The translations under genes and the position numbers were made by a program. A model generated the notes under the pieces. It was given only the letters and a program-made list of their open reading frames with translations, made no database searches and had not been told where the DNA came from. A stretch of 18,919 nt of DNA, from NCBI GenBank assembly GCA_003533505.1, contig DQGD01000006.1:115337-134255 (forward strand), given 5' to 3'. Origin of the DNA: Clostridiales bacterium. GTDB lineage: Bacteria; Bacillota; Clostridia; Christensenellales; Pumilibacteraceae. This document shows positions 1-7,323 of this stretch, piece by piece. Within the stretch, counting starts at the first letter, position 1, and each line of letters starts with the position of its first letter.

Positions 1-1173
1 CGAGCCGATGTGGCTTGCGAGCGAATACTCGTTTGAAAACAACAGCCACATAACGTCCTCGTAAAGTTCCTCGTCATCAAACATGGCGTCCGCGACTTTT
101 TCGGCGTCGCCGAGCTCCGCAAACCGCTCGTCTATGTACTTTATTCTGTTCTGAATCTCGCGGCGCGGAATGCTGACGTTCAGCTTTATGTGATTTACGT
201 TTGGCTCGTTCATAAGCCGCGCATAGTACGCTATCGTGCCGTTGTCGGGGTACAGCCGTCTCAGCGCCGTCATGTAGCTGCGCGCGTCATCGCGCTTGCG
301 CAGGTTGAACAGCGCGAGCGCGTACATCAGCGTTGAGTCAGGGGCATACGGCGTGATGTCGAACAGTCGCCCGAAGTATTTTGCGCACAGCTCGTCGTTG
401 CCGATTTCCGCCATGCAGCCCGCCACTCTCATGACGTTCTCTTTGTCCTGAACGTCGACGGCGTCGAGGTCGTACATATAGCTTTCCGCAGCGTCTACGT
501 CGCCTCTCGACAGGCACGAAACTATCAGCGAACAATACGCACAGGCGTTCTTGGGATCCTTCGCAAGAACTTCCTTAGCCTTTGCCTCGCACTCTTCGTA
601 GTTTCCCTCGGCAAGCGACAAAAACGACAGGTACGCGCCGGCGTCGATGTACTGCTCGCTCTTTTCGCTCACCTCTTCCAGCATTTTGCGCGCGACCTTG
701 TAGTCGCCGCTCGCGGCAATCGTCCTGGCAACGCCCACGACGCCCGTCTTGTCGCCGGCGTGAAGCACTCTTAGCTCCGGCGGAACCGCAGTCTGCTGTT
801 GCTCCTCGGTAATCTCCGTGGTGGGCAGATAGTCGGTGTCGAGCGCACCGTACTCCAAGCCCATATTGAGGTAGTACAGCGCGGAAACTATGCGATTTTC
901 GCGGACGAAACACTGCATAAGCCCTATGTACGCTATGTCCGAATATCTGTCCGCGTCGAGAATGCGGTAGTAAATCTTGATTGCCTGCTCGGTAAGTCCC
1001 AGCTCGTAGTACGAATAAGCCATCTCGGACATCGTATAAATGTTCCCGGGGTCGAGCTCGAGCGAGAGGTAAAAATCGGATATAGCTTCTATATCCTTGC
1101 CTTCCTCGGCTTTGTCAATGCCTCTGTTATAATAATAGTCGGCGTCCGCACCGAAATTTATCTTTTTTCCCAT
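1..1173 (-). CDS. TPR-repeat protein, C-terminus cut off by window edge
   Basis: This protein is read leftward and 391 codons are visible without a stop, so the C-terminus lies outside the window. It begins MGKKINFGADADYYYNRGI. The first about 110 residues are tetratricopeptide-like helical pairs, for example around YYYNRGIDKAEEGKDIEAIS, with the usual small and aromatic residues and a D-P-x-N turn. Further TPR-like helices follow around residues 150-260 (for example AYLSFLSLAEGNYEECEAKA). No signal peptide or membrane segment is seen, so it is probably a cytoplasmic protein-protein interaction scaffold. The ATG at 1173 has a GGAGAGAT ribosome binding site that overlaps the stop of the upstream methyltransferase gene, only 7 bases away. 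It is the last visible gene of a four-gene operon. The fold is fairly sure; the specific job is unknown. Confidence 0.85.
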   Translation of the reverse strand, partial: MGKKINFGADADYYYNRGIDKAEEGKDIEAISDFYLSLELDPGNIYTMSEMAYSYYELGLTEQAIKIYYRILDADRYSDIAYIGLMQCFVRENRIVSALYYLNMGLEYGALDTDYLPTTEITEEQQQTAVPPELRVLHAGDKTGVVGVARTIAASGDYKVARKMLEEVSEKSEQYIDAGAYLSFLSLAEGNYEECEAKAKEVLAKDPKNACAYCSLIVSCLSRGDVDAAESYMYDLDAVDVQDKENVMRVAGCMAEIGNDELCAKYFGRLFDITPYAPDSTLMYALALFNLRKRDDARSYMTALRRLYPDNGTIAYYARLMNEPNVNHIKLNVSIPRREIQNRIKYIDERFAELGDAEKVADAMFDDEELYEDVMWLLFSNEYSLASHIGS

Positions 1174-1180
1174 ATCTCTC

Positions 1181-1897
1181 CTATTTGTATGCCGCAAACA
1201 CGACGCGCTGCTCGTTTGCCGTCGGCTCGCCGCTTTTCAGAAAACCCGTAACCGCTATTTTCCCGAAGCCCGAGCGTGCGAGCATGCCCTCGATTTCCTC
1301 TCTCGAGCGGACGTATTGCGTTTGCTCGTCGGTGCGCTTTATGTAATAGTTATTCTGTTGTCTTATAAAAAATGTCAGGCGCATGTCGACGGCGCGGCGA
1401 CGGGCGTCGAGCGAGTTTTCCCACACATAAGCGACATCGTCGTCCGAATCGGTGAACACGTTGTTGCCCAAGATTTCGGTTAGCTTGTACTCCGACGAAA
1501 CGTCGAACGCGAGCACTCCGCCCGGCGCAAGCGCGGCGTAGGCTTTGTCGAAAAACCTCTGCGGATTTTTGAGGTAATTCACCACGTCGCAGCACGCAAT
1601 CACGAAGTCCACGGGGTGCGCGTCCTTCAAGTCCTCGGCGGATTGCAACAGGAATTTGACGTTTTCGCCGCGGCTTTTTGCGTACTCGGCGGCTTTGGTC
1701 AGCATTTCGGGGCTGACGTCGCTGCCCGTGACGTCGTAGCCGAGCTTTTTGAGCGCGACGGTGAATTTTCCCGTACCGCACCCGACGTCCCTGCCGCGTT
1801 TTCGGCTGCCCAAAATCCGCGCGACGCTCTTTACCCACTCGTCGTAGGGCACGTCCGCCATAAATCTATCGTAGTATTCCGCAAGTATTTCGTACAT
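1181..1897 (-). CDS. Class I SAM-dependent methyltransferase
   Basis: A 238-residue protein with a Rossmann-type methyltransferase core. The SAM-binding motif I is DVGCGTGKF at residues 37-45. An acidic residue ends the next strand (GSDVSPEML, about 57-65), and post-motif sequences include SAEDLKD and VIACCDVVNYL. The N-terminus YEILAEYYDRFMADVPYDEW is typical of the small YqeM-like or UbiE/Methyltransf_25-type enzymes whose substrate is usually unknown. Length is normal for the family. The ATG at 1897 is preceded by a G-rich stretch (GGGGGA) about 8 bases upstream. The gene sits between a DUF624-like membrane protein (38 bases upstream) and a TPR protein (7 bases downstream), so co-transcription is likely. 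The substrate cannot be read from the sequence. Confidence 0.88.
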   Translation of the reverse strand: MYEILAEYYDRFMADVPYDEWVKSVARILGSRKRGRDVGCGTGKFTVALKKLGYDVTGSDVSPEMLTKAAEYAKSRGENVKFLLQSAEDLKDAHPVDFVIACCDVVNYLKNPQRFFDKAYAALAPGGVLAFDVSSEYKLTEILGNNVFTDSDDDVAYVWENSLDARRRAVDMRLTFFIRQQNNYYIKRTDEQTQYVRSREEIEGMLARSGFGKIAVTGFLKSGEPTANEQRVVFAAYK

Positions 1898-1935
1898 ATT
1901 CTGTCGTCCCCCGGGAGCCCCGGCGGAATTTTCCG

Positions 1936-3267
1936 TCAGTTTTTGTCGTCGTCGACGTATTCCTCGTCGGAAACGGGCATGGTGGCGATGTCGGTTTCGG
2001 AAAACTTCTTTTTCTTGTCCTTTTTGACGCGCGTCGGCTTTTGCGCTTTCTCGCCGTCCTTGCGCTTTTTCCCTTTTTTCGCGGCGTTCTGCTCTTCCTC
2101 GTAGGCGGCGACCTCCTGCTCGATAGCCAGAGTTACCTCCTGCTTTTCCTTTTCGATTTCTTCCTGCATTTCGCGTTTCTCGTCGCTGAGCCGCTTTAAG
2201 TCGTTTCTCGAAAAGTTGGTTTCGAGCGGCGTAAAGCTCTTGCCGTCGTCGATGCTGGACAGCCTTCTCGAAACGTAAGCCGAGCCGTAGGCGGTGTTGC
2301 GCGTTCTGATTTTTTCAATCTCGGCTGCCTTTTCGTCCTCGGCGTTCTTGACGTACATGCCGCGGTTCTTGACCGCGCCCTTTACCCTGTCGTTGACGTA
2401 TTTATCGAACACATATTGCGAGAATACCGTCCAGATAAGCACCACATAGGCAGGTCCCAGGAAAATCACTATCATCCACAGGAATATCGCGATTTGCATC
2501 GGCAGCAGCATAATCAGCACGAACGGAAGCAGGCTGCACAGCAGGAAGAAAATGTTTTGCGGAAACAGCGCGATTGCGAACAGAAAGCTGTTCTTGACGA
2601 GCCCCACGAAGCCGAGCTTGTAGGTGACGTTCTGCGTGCACAGATACATCAGCATGCACAGCATCAATAGCAGCTGCACGCACGAGAGTGAAACGGCGAT
2701 TATTCTCCAAGCCTTGTGAATCGTTGTCATCTGACCGTAGGCGTAGATATTGAACATGAATACGAACACGGACACGCCGACGAACAGGAATATCCACAAA
2801 AAGTTTACCCAATTCCGCTTGATGCCCTGAAAGAATGTGCCGCCCACCGACACGCCCTCGCCCCAGCCGAGCAGTTTCATCGTGTGGAACGCGCCGGCAA
2901 AGCCGATTCCCGCAATCATTATGAGCGGAATCAGCACGGCGTAGGTCTGAATGTTGAACATAAACGTGCGGCTTGCGCCTGCCTGCACCGCGTCGATTAC
3001 GACGGGATACCCGAGCCCTATGTTAGCCGAATACGGCACAACCGTGGCGTCGGCGCGTTTGACTAGGCTCATCAGTATAATCCAGGCGAGTGCCGGGAGC
3101 ATAAACAGTAAGGTCAGCAGGCTTATTTTTACCATTGCGCCGATGCGGTTGAAGAACACGTCCTTGAACACCGCCCAGCGCGAGCCGGGCAGTCTGTTCG
3201 GGGTAAAGTCCGGCAGGTTGTCCTTGCCCATCGTCAGCCTGTAAATCAGTCCCTTTTTTTGTGCCAT
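1936..3267 (-). CDS. DUF624/YesL-like polytopic membrane protein with charged C-terminal tail
   Basis: A 443-residue protein. The start is placed at the ATG at 3267, giving MAQKKGLIYRLTMGKDN, because GGAGGAAC lies just upstream and this ATG overlaps the previous gene's stop as TAATG. A longer reading frame to 3339 lies wholly inside that gene and has no better site. After a cytoplasmic N-terminus there are about six hydrophobic segments between residues 45 and 285 (for example LLTLLFMLPALAWIILMSL and FLWIFLFVGVSVFVFMF). The PGSRWAVFKDVFFNRIGAMVKIS region before segment one resembles DUF624 (YesL) proteins. Residues from about 350 to the end are soluble and highly charged: a coiled-coil-like E/K stretch, a lysine-rich block (VKKDKKKKF) and an acidic end (EEYVDDDKN). 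YesL-like proteins are often near carbohydrate-uptake genes, but none is seen here. Function unknown. Confidence 0.82.
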   Translation of the reverse strand: MAQKKGLIYRLTMGKDNLPDFTPNRLPGSRWAVFKDVFFNRIGAMVKISLLTLLFMLPALAWIILMSLVKRADATVVPYSANIGLGYPVVIDAVQAGASRTFMFNIQTYAVLIPLIMIAGIGFAGAFHTMKLLGWGEGVSVGGTFFQGIKRNWVNFLWIFLFVGVSVFVFMFNIYAYGQMTTIHKAWRIIAVSLSCVQLLLMLCMLMYLCTQNVTYKLGFVGLVKNSFLFAIALFPQNIFFLLCSLLPFVLIMLLPMQIAIFLWMIVIFLGPAYVVLIWTVFSQYVFDKYVNDRVKGAVKNRGMYVKNAEDEKAAEIEKIRTRNTAYGSAYVSRRLSSIDDGKSFTPLETNFSRNDLKRLSDEKREMQEEIEKEKQEVTLAIEQEVAAYEEEQNAAKKGKKRKDGEKAQKPTRVKKDKKKKFSETDIATMPVSDEEYVDDDKN

Positions 3268-4115
3268 TATAGTTGTTCCTCCGTGAGTATCGTGTATATG
3301 AGCTCGGCAACGGGCGAGCAGTCGCCGTCCGCGCCGCAAACAAACGTCGTCATTGCCGTGCGCCCCGTAAGAAGCGGATAGTAACCAAGCCGCGTGAGCT
3401 CGGGGCTCTTTTCCTCTATCGTCGCGCGCGTAAGCGACAGCAGCTCCTCGTCCTGAAACGGCGCGTCGTAGGCGTAAAGCGTTTCGACAAGCTCGTCGCC
3501 TTTCAGGGTTTTCGCCGCCGCAACGGTAAACCTCTCGAAGTCGGCAAAGTCAAAAAACTCGCAGGTCGTCGTGACCGCCGCGTTTGTTCTCGTCGCCGCC
3601 GCGCGAAAATTCTTGTCCGAATACGCCGCGCACAGATTCTCTATCGCCGCCTCGCCCTCTTTTGCCGCCGTTTCCGTCCGGTAGGTGTAGCGCACCGCGG
3701 CGGCTCCCGAAACGGCTGTTCCGCAAAAAGCGTAAAGTCCGCTCCTCTCGCCGCGCTCGCATTTAATTACAAGCGTTCGTTTCCTCTCGCTCAAAAAGTC
3801 CTCGGCTTGTTCTATCGGAGCCGTCGGGCTTAGCGCAAGCACGGTTAAGCCGGGGCAAAGCCAAGCTATCGTTTCCGAAAAAGCTTTGCACAATCCTTTG
3901 TCGCCCGTCAGCACGAAGCAGTCGCCGTTTGCTCGCCGCGGCGAGTATAACGCGCCGAACGGCGTAGTCTTAAAACCTCGCGGCAGGCTTTGCACGGTTT
4001 CGCGGCTTTTGAGCGGAATTTCCGCCACGGCGGCGTATATTCGCTTTTTGTCAACCGATTTAGAAATCTCGCGCCTCCGCAGTGATTTTTTCGGGCTTTT
4101 GCGCTCGTCTGCCAT
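3267..4115 (-). CDS. Hypothetical protein, first gene of the four-gene operon
   Basis: I do not recognise this 282-residue protein. It starts with a basic stretch (MADERKSPKKSLRRRE) and has no signal peptide or clear membrane segment. The middle holds alternating hydrophobic strands (DCFVLTGDKG, TLVIKCERGE, GLYAFCGTAV), followed by a helical region ending in ELIYTILTEEQL. The start is uncertain. The ATG at 4115 is preferred because it leaves about 30 bases of leader after the promoter at 4151-4179. A TTG at 4136 would extend it by seven residues but lies only a few bases from the predicted transcription start. Neither has a strong ribosome binding site. Its stop overlaps the next gene's ATG (TAATG), so translation of the two is probably coupled. 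This suggests it works with the DUF624-like membrane protein, but that is inference from position. Confidence 0.7.
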   Translation of the reverse strand: MADERKSPKKSLRRREISKSVDKKRIYAAVAEIPLKSRETVQSLPRGFKTTPFGALYSPRRANGDCFVLTGDKGLCKAFSETIAWLCPGLTVLALSPTAPIEQAEDFLSERKRTLVIKCERGERSGLYAFCGTAVSGAAAVRYTYRTETAAKEGEAAIENLCAAYSDKNFRAAATRTNAAVTTTCEFFDFADFERFTVAAAKTLKGDELVETLYAYDAPFQDEELLSLTRATIEEKSPELTRLGYYPLLTGRTAMTTFVCGADGDCSPVAELIYTILTEEQL

Positions 4116-4150
4116 CTCGCCCGTGCATGCGGACAAAATACGACGTATGA

Positions 4151-4179
4151 ATTATATAACATTTCACCGTATTTTTCAA
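4151..4179 (-). promoter_or_regulatory. Promoter of the leftward four-gene operon
   Basis: On the minus strand TTGAAA (4179-4174) and a perfect TATAAT (4156-4151) are separated by exactly 17 bases. This matches the sigma-A consensus. The predicted start of transcription is near 4144, about 30 bases before the ATG at 4115. The -35 box lies back to back with that of the lysine operon, about 29 bases apart. Confidence 0.75.
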
Positions 4180-4207
4180 TCATTTTGCAGCCATTTGCGT
4201 AATTTGA

Positions 4208-4236
4208 TTGACAACGACTGTATCTTGTGATATTCT
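4208..4236 (+). promoter_or_regulatory. Promoter of the lysine (asd-dapA-dapB) operon
   Basis: TTGACA at 4208-4213 and TATTCT at 4231-4236 are 17 bases apart, a good sigma-A match. Transcription would start near 4243, exactly at the 5' edge of the lysine riboswitch, which supports the assignment. Confidence 0.78.
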
Positions 4237-4243
4237 TGTGAAG

Positions 4244-4413
4244 TAATAATGAGGAGCGTCGAGCAAAAGTAGCCGTTCTGTCGGTCGTTCACGGACCGTT
4301 GCGGCAAAAGGGCATCGTCGCCGAAGCGTTTATCCCTCGTGGACGGGCTGAGCGTTGGGTGCAGCGGCTAAATCCCTGCAACTGTCATTCACCGAGAATG
4401 GAGCACATTATTG
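4244..4413 (+). promoter_or_regulatory. Lysine riboswitch (L-box)
   Basis: The aptamer senses lysine and lowers expression of downstream biosynthesis genes. It is recognised by the conserved lysine-riboswitch core in order: TGAGGAGCG with AAAAGTAGCCG (4250-4274), the GTCGCCGAAGCG segment (4317-4328), GGGTGCAGCGGCT (4357-4369), CTGTCATTC (4382-4390) and GAATGGAGC (4396-4404). The closing helix P1 is AATAATG (4245-4251) with CATTATT (4406-4412). It sits just after a good promoter and before asd, dapA and dapB, as known for this class. Spacing between motifs and the gene context agree, so the call is firm although no covariance model was run. Confidence 0.93.
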
Positions 4414-4548
4414 ACGATTGCATTATTTTCTTTACTCGTAAGCAAGCGGTCACGGTGTTCTCGTACTCGTGCCGCTTTTCCTTATTAAAGCGCGGCGAGC
4501 ACGGGTGTTCTACTCTCACTACTTCGCAATAAACTTTTATAAAGGAGA
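4414..4548 (+). promoter_or_regulatory. Probable expression platform of the lysine riboswitch
   Basis: Between the aptamer and the asd ribosome binding site lie 130 bases with no convincing U-tract terminator. A second copy of the P1 3' strand, CATTATT, occurs at 4421-4427. A hairpin spans about 4466-4505 (CGTGC with GCACG, CGCTTT with AAAGCG). Its loop carries TCCTT (4479-4483), complementary to AAGGA of the ribosome binding site AAAGGAGA (4541-4548). This would suit translational rather than transcriptional control. The structures are drawn by eye and the mechanism is inference. Confidence 0.45.
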
Positions 4549-4556
4549 TTTAATCT

Positions 4557-5552
4557 ATGAATTACAACGTAGCGGTAGTCGGCGCGACCGGCATGGTCGG
4601 CAGAAAAATGCTTCAGGTGCTGTCGGAACGCAAGCTGCCTATTGGCGAGCTTTACCTCTTCGCTTCCGCAAAAAGCGCCGGAAAACAAATCGAGTTTATG
4701 GGTAAGAGCTATACCGTAATCGAGCTTACCGAGGAAGCCGTGCGCGCGCGCAAAGTCGACATCGCGCTGTTCAGCGCGGGAGCAGGCACCAGCCGCGCGT
4801 TCGCGCCGATTTTCGCCGAGTGCGGCGCGGTGGTTATCGATAATTCCAGCCAGTGGCGCATGGACGCGTCCGTGCCGCTCGTCGTGCCCGAAGTCAATCC
4901 CTACGATATAGATTGGAATCACGGCATTATCGCCAACCCCAACTGCTCCACCATTCAGGCGGTGGTGGCGCTTGCACCGCTGCACAGGAAGTTTCATATT
5001 AAGAGGATCGTTTACTCGACTTATCAGGCGGTGAGCGGCGCAGGCGTACAGGGCTATGCCGACCTCGAGGCCGGTATTCGCGGAGAGGCTCCGAAGAAGT
5101 TCCCCAAGCCTATTTTCGGCAACTGCCTGCCGCACATCGACGTGTTCGAGGCGGACGGCTACACCAAGGAAGAGCACAAGATGATAAACGAAACGCGCAA
5201 GATTCTGGGCGACGACGACATTCGCATCACCGCCACCACCGTGCGCGTGCCCGTTTACTACGGTCACAGCGAAAGTATCAACGTCGAGTTCGACAAGCCC
5301 GTTACTTTGGAGGGCGTGAAGGAAACGCTGCGCGATGCTCCGGGCGTAGTCGTGATGGACGACGTTGCCGACGGCGTTTACCCCACTCCGCTGGACGTTG
5401 CCGACACCGACCCCGTTTACGTCGGCAGAATCCGACTCGACGACAGCGTGGAGAGCGGCGTGAATCTTTGGGTTGTCGCCGACAATATTCGCAAGGGGGC
5501 TGCAACTAACGCGGTGCAAATCGCGGAAGCGATTATCGCGAAAAGAGGTTAA
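4557..5552 (+). CDS. asd: Aspartate-semialdehyde dehydrogenase
   Basis: Reduces aspartyl phosphate to aspartate semialdehyde with NADPH, the branch-point step to lysine, diaminopimelate, threonine and methionine. The protein is 331 residues, normal for the bacterial family. The N-terminal nucleotide-binding motif GATGMVG is at residues 9-15. The catalytic cysteine is C130 in NPNCSTIQ. The substrate and acid-base region is RVPVYYGHSE with R230 and H237. SAGAGTSR (73-80) and DNSSQWR (95-101) are also family signatures. The ATG at 4557 follows AAAGGAGA with eight bases of spacing. It is the first gene behind the lysine riboswitch and is 13 bases from dapA, so expression should fall when lysine is plentiful. 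Confidence 0.97.
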   Translation: MNYNVAVVGATGMVGRKMLQVLSERKLPIGELYLFASAKSAGKQIEFMGKSYTVIELTEEAVRARKVDIALFSAGAGTSRAFAPIFAECGAVVIDNSSQWRMDASVPLVVPEVNPYDIDWNHGIIANPNCSTIQAVVALAPLHRKFHIKRIVYSTYQAVSGAGVQGYADLEAGIRGEAPKKFPKPIFGNCLPHIDVFEADGYTKEEHKMINETRKILGDDDIRITATTVRVPVYYGHSESINVEFDKPVTLEGVKETLRDAPGVVVMDDVADGVYPTPLDVADTDPVYVGRIRLDDSVESGVNLWVVADNIRKGAATNAVQIAEAIIAKRG

Positions 5553-5565
5553 TTCGGAGGCGTTT

Positions 5566-6447
5566 ATGAGCGTTTTTCACGGCGTGGGCGCGGCGATGAT
5601 TACTCCGTTCGATAGCGACGGCGTAAACTTCGACGCGTTCGGAAGCATGATAGAATATTTAATCGACGGCAAAATCGATTCGCTGATTGTGTGCGGCACC
5701 ACCGGCGAGCCTGCGACGATGACGGCGGACGAGCGCCGCGCGGCGATTGCCTTTGCCGTGGAAAAGACAGGCGACAGAGTTCCCGTGATTGCCGGCTGCG
5801 GCTGCAATTCCACCGCAGAAACCGTGGCGAACGCGCGTGCGGCACAGTCACTCGGCGCGGACGCGCTGCTCGTCGTCACGCCGTATTATAACAAGTGCAC
5901 GCAAAACGGCTTGGTTGCACATTACACCGCCGTTGCGGAAGCCGTCGATATTCCCGTCATCGTTTACAACGTGCCGTCGCGCACGGGCGTAAACCTGTTG
6001 CCCTCCACCATGCTTCGGCTGTCCGACGTCAAAAACATCGTCGGCATCAAGGAGGCGAGCGGCAATATCGAGCAGTTGCAGGAGCTTGTTCGCATTACTC
6101 GCGAAAAGACGGACGTTTATCTCGGCGAGGACTCTCTGACGTACCTCGGCATGACGCTGGGCTCAAAGGGCGTGATTTCAGTGGCGGCGAACGTTGCGCC
6201 GCTTCTCATGCGCGAGATTACCGAAAACGCCGAAAACGGAAATTACGTGGCGGCTCGCGAAGCTCAGCTTAAAGCTTTGCCGCTTATTCGCGCGCTTTTC
6301 AGCGAGGTCAACCCCATTCCCGTAAAGAAAGCGATGAATTTTTTGGGCTTCGACGCAGGCGTTCCGCGCTTGCCGCTGACGGAAATGGAAGAGGCTCACG
6401 CCGCCGCGCTGTACGGCGAGATGCAGGCTCTGGGACTTGTGAAATAG
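5566..6447 (+). CDS. dapA: 4-hydroxy-tetrahydrodipicolinate synthase
   Basis: Condenses pyruvate with aspartate semialdehyde, the committed step to diaminopimelate and lysine. The 293-residue protein has the TIM-barrel aldolase signatures: GTTGEPATM (44-52) with the two catalytic threonines, VTPYYNKC with the tyrosine pair (104-111), YNVPSRTG (134-141) with Y134 and R139, and the Schiff-base lysine K162 in VGIKEASGN. The reading frame is open further upstream, but the ATG at 5566 is chosen because it gives the standard length and N-terminus (MSVFHGVGAAMITPF) and has CGGAGG just upstream. It is 13 bases after asd and 28 bases before dapB, under the same riboswitch. Confidence 0.97.
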   Translation: MSVFHGVGAAMITPFDSDGVNFDAFGSMIEYLIDGKIDSLIVCGTTGEPATMTADERRAAIAFAVEKTGDRVPVIAGCGCNSTAETVANARAAQSLGADALLVVTPYYNKCTQNGLVAHYTAVAEAVDIPVIVYNVPSRTGVNLLPSTMLRLSDVKNIVGIKEASGNIEQLQELVRITREKTDVYLGEDSLTYLGMTLGSKGVISVAANVAPLLMREITENAENGNYVAAREAQLKALPLIRALFSEVNPIPVKKAMNFLGFDAGVPRLPLTEMEEAHAAALYGEMQALGLVK

Positions 6448-6475
6448 TCGGGATTAAAGCAAAAGCGAGGTTACT

Positions 6476-7216
6476 ATGATACGCGTATTTTTATTCGGAA
6501 TTAACGGAAAAATGGGCAGGTTCGTGTGCGAGCAAGCCGAAAAAACCGACGAATTCGAGGTTGTGGGCGGCTTTGACCGCGTGCCCCACCCGAGCATTAC
6601 GACTTATAACGATATAGCGGCGGTGCCGGGCGATTTCGACGTGGTAGTCGATTTCTCGCGCGCCGAGCTTCTGCCGAGCATTATCGCGCTGTGCGAAAAG
6701 TACAATAAACCTGCCGTCATTGCCAGCACGGGCTATGACGACAAGCAGCTTGCCGCAATCGCCGCGCTGTCCGAAAAGGTGGCGGTTCTTCGCTCGGGCA
6801 ATATGAGCGTGGGCGTAAATCTTCTTCTCGACCTCGTGGAAAAAGCCGCTAAAACTCTCGGCTACGCTTTCGACGCCGAAATAATCGAAAAACATCATAA
6901 TCAGAAGGCGGACGCGCCGTCGGGCACCGCGCTGATGCTCGCAGAAAAAATCAAGGAGGTGCGCCCCGAAGCCGAGTTCGTCTACGGCAGGCACGGCGAA
7001 TCGAAGCGCAAGCCCGAGGACGTGACGATTCACGCCGTTCGCGGCGGCACGATTGTGGGCGAACACGACGTGATTTTTGCCGGCGAGGACGAGATTGTCA
7101 CCCTCTCGCACGTCGCTCTGTCGCGTAAGATTTTTGCGGTAGGCGCGCTCAAAGCCGCGGCTTTTATCGTCACGAAAGAGTGCGGACTTTATTCGATGAA
7201 AAACGTTCTCGGCTGA
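6476..7216 (+). CDS. dapB: 4-hydroxy-tetrahydrodipicolinate reductase
   Basis: Reduces the product of DapA using NAD(P)H. The 246-residue protein begins with the dinucleotide-binding motif GINGKMGR (residues 8-15). It carries the catalytic signature EKHHNQKADAPSGT (138-151), with the histidine pair H140-H141 and K144. STGYDD (84-89) fits the STG(Y/F) motif of the family. The ATG at 6476 has a weak GCGAGGT site about 6 bases upstream. It closes the asd-dapA-dapB operon and is followed by a two-way terminator. Later steps of the pathway are not in the window. Confidence 0.97.
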   Translation: MIRVFLFGINGKMGRFVCEQAEKTDEFEVVGGFDRVPHPSITTYNDIAAVPGDFDVVVDFSRAELLPSIIALCEKYNKPAVIASTGYDDKQLAAIAALSEKVAVLRSGNMSVGVNLLLDLVEKAAKTLGYAFDAEIIEKHHNQKADAPSGTALMLAEKIKEVRPEAEFVYGRHGESKRKPEDVTIHAVRGGTIVGEHDVIFAGEDEIVTLSHVALSRKIFAVGALKAAAFIVTKECGLYSMKNVLG

Positions 7217-7260
7217 TAAAATTTCGTCGGCTTTATAAAAACAAATATACAAAAACATAC

Positions 7261-7300
7261 AAAAAAAGCTCCGAAGCGCGTTGGCATCGGGGCTTTTATC
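7261..7300. terminator. Two-way intrinsic terminator between dapB and the M28 peptidase gene
   Basis: AAAAGCTCCGA (7264-7274) pairs with TCGGGGCTTTT (7287-7297), 11 pairs with one G-T wobble and a 12-base loop. Read leftward the stem ends in seven T residues, and read rightward in four. It therefore suits both convergent transcripts, better for the minus strand. Confidence 0.8.
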
Positions 7301-7323
7301 GTATAGGCTTTTGTTAAGGTAGA

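Noticed and set aside
4485..5519. Minus-strand open frame of 344 codons opposite asd
   Set aside because: asd on the plus strand is certain. This frame has the H/R/V/G-rich make-up of an antisense shadow and no recognisable domain.
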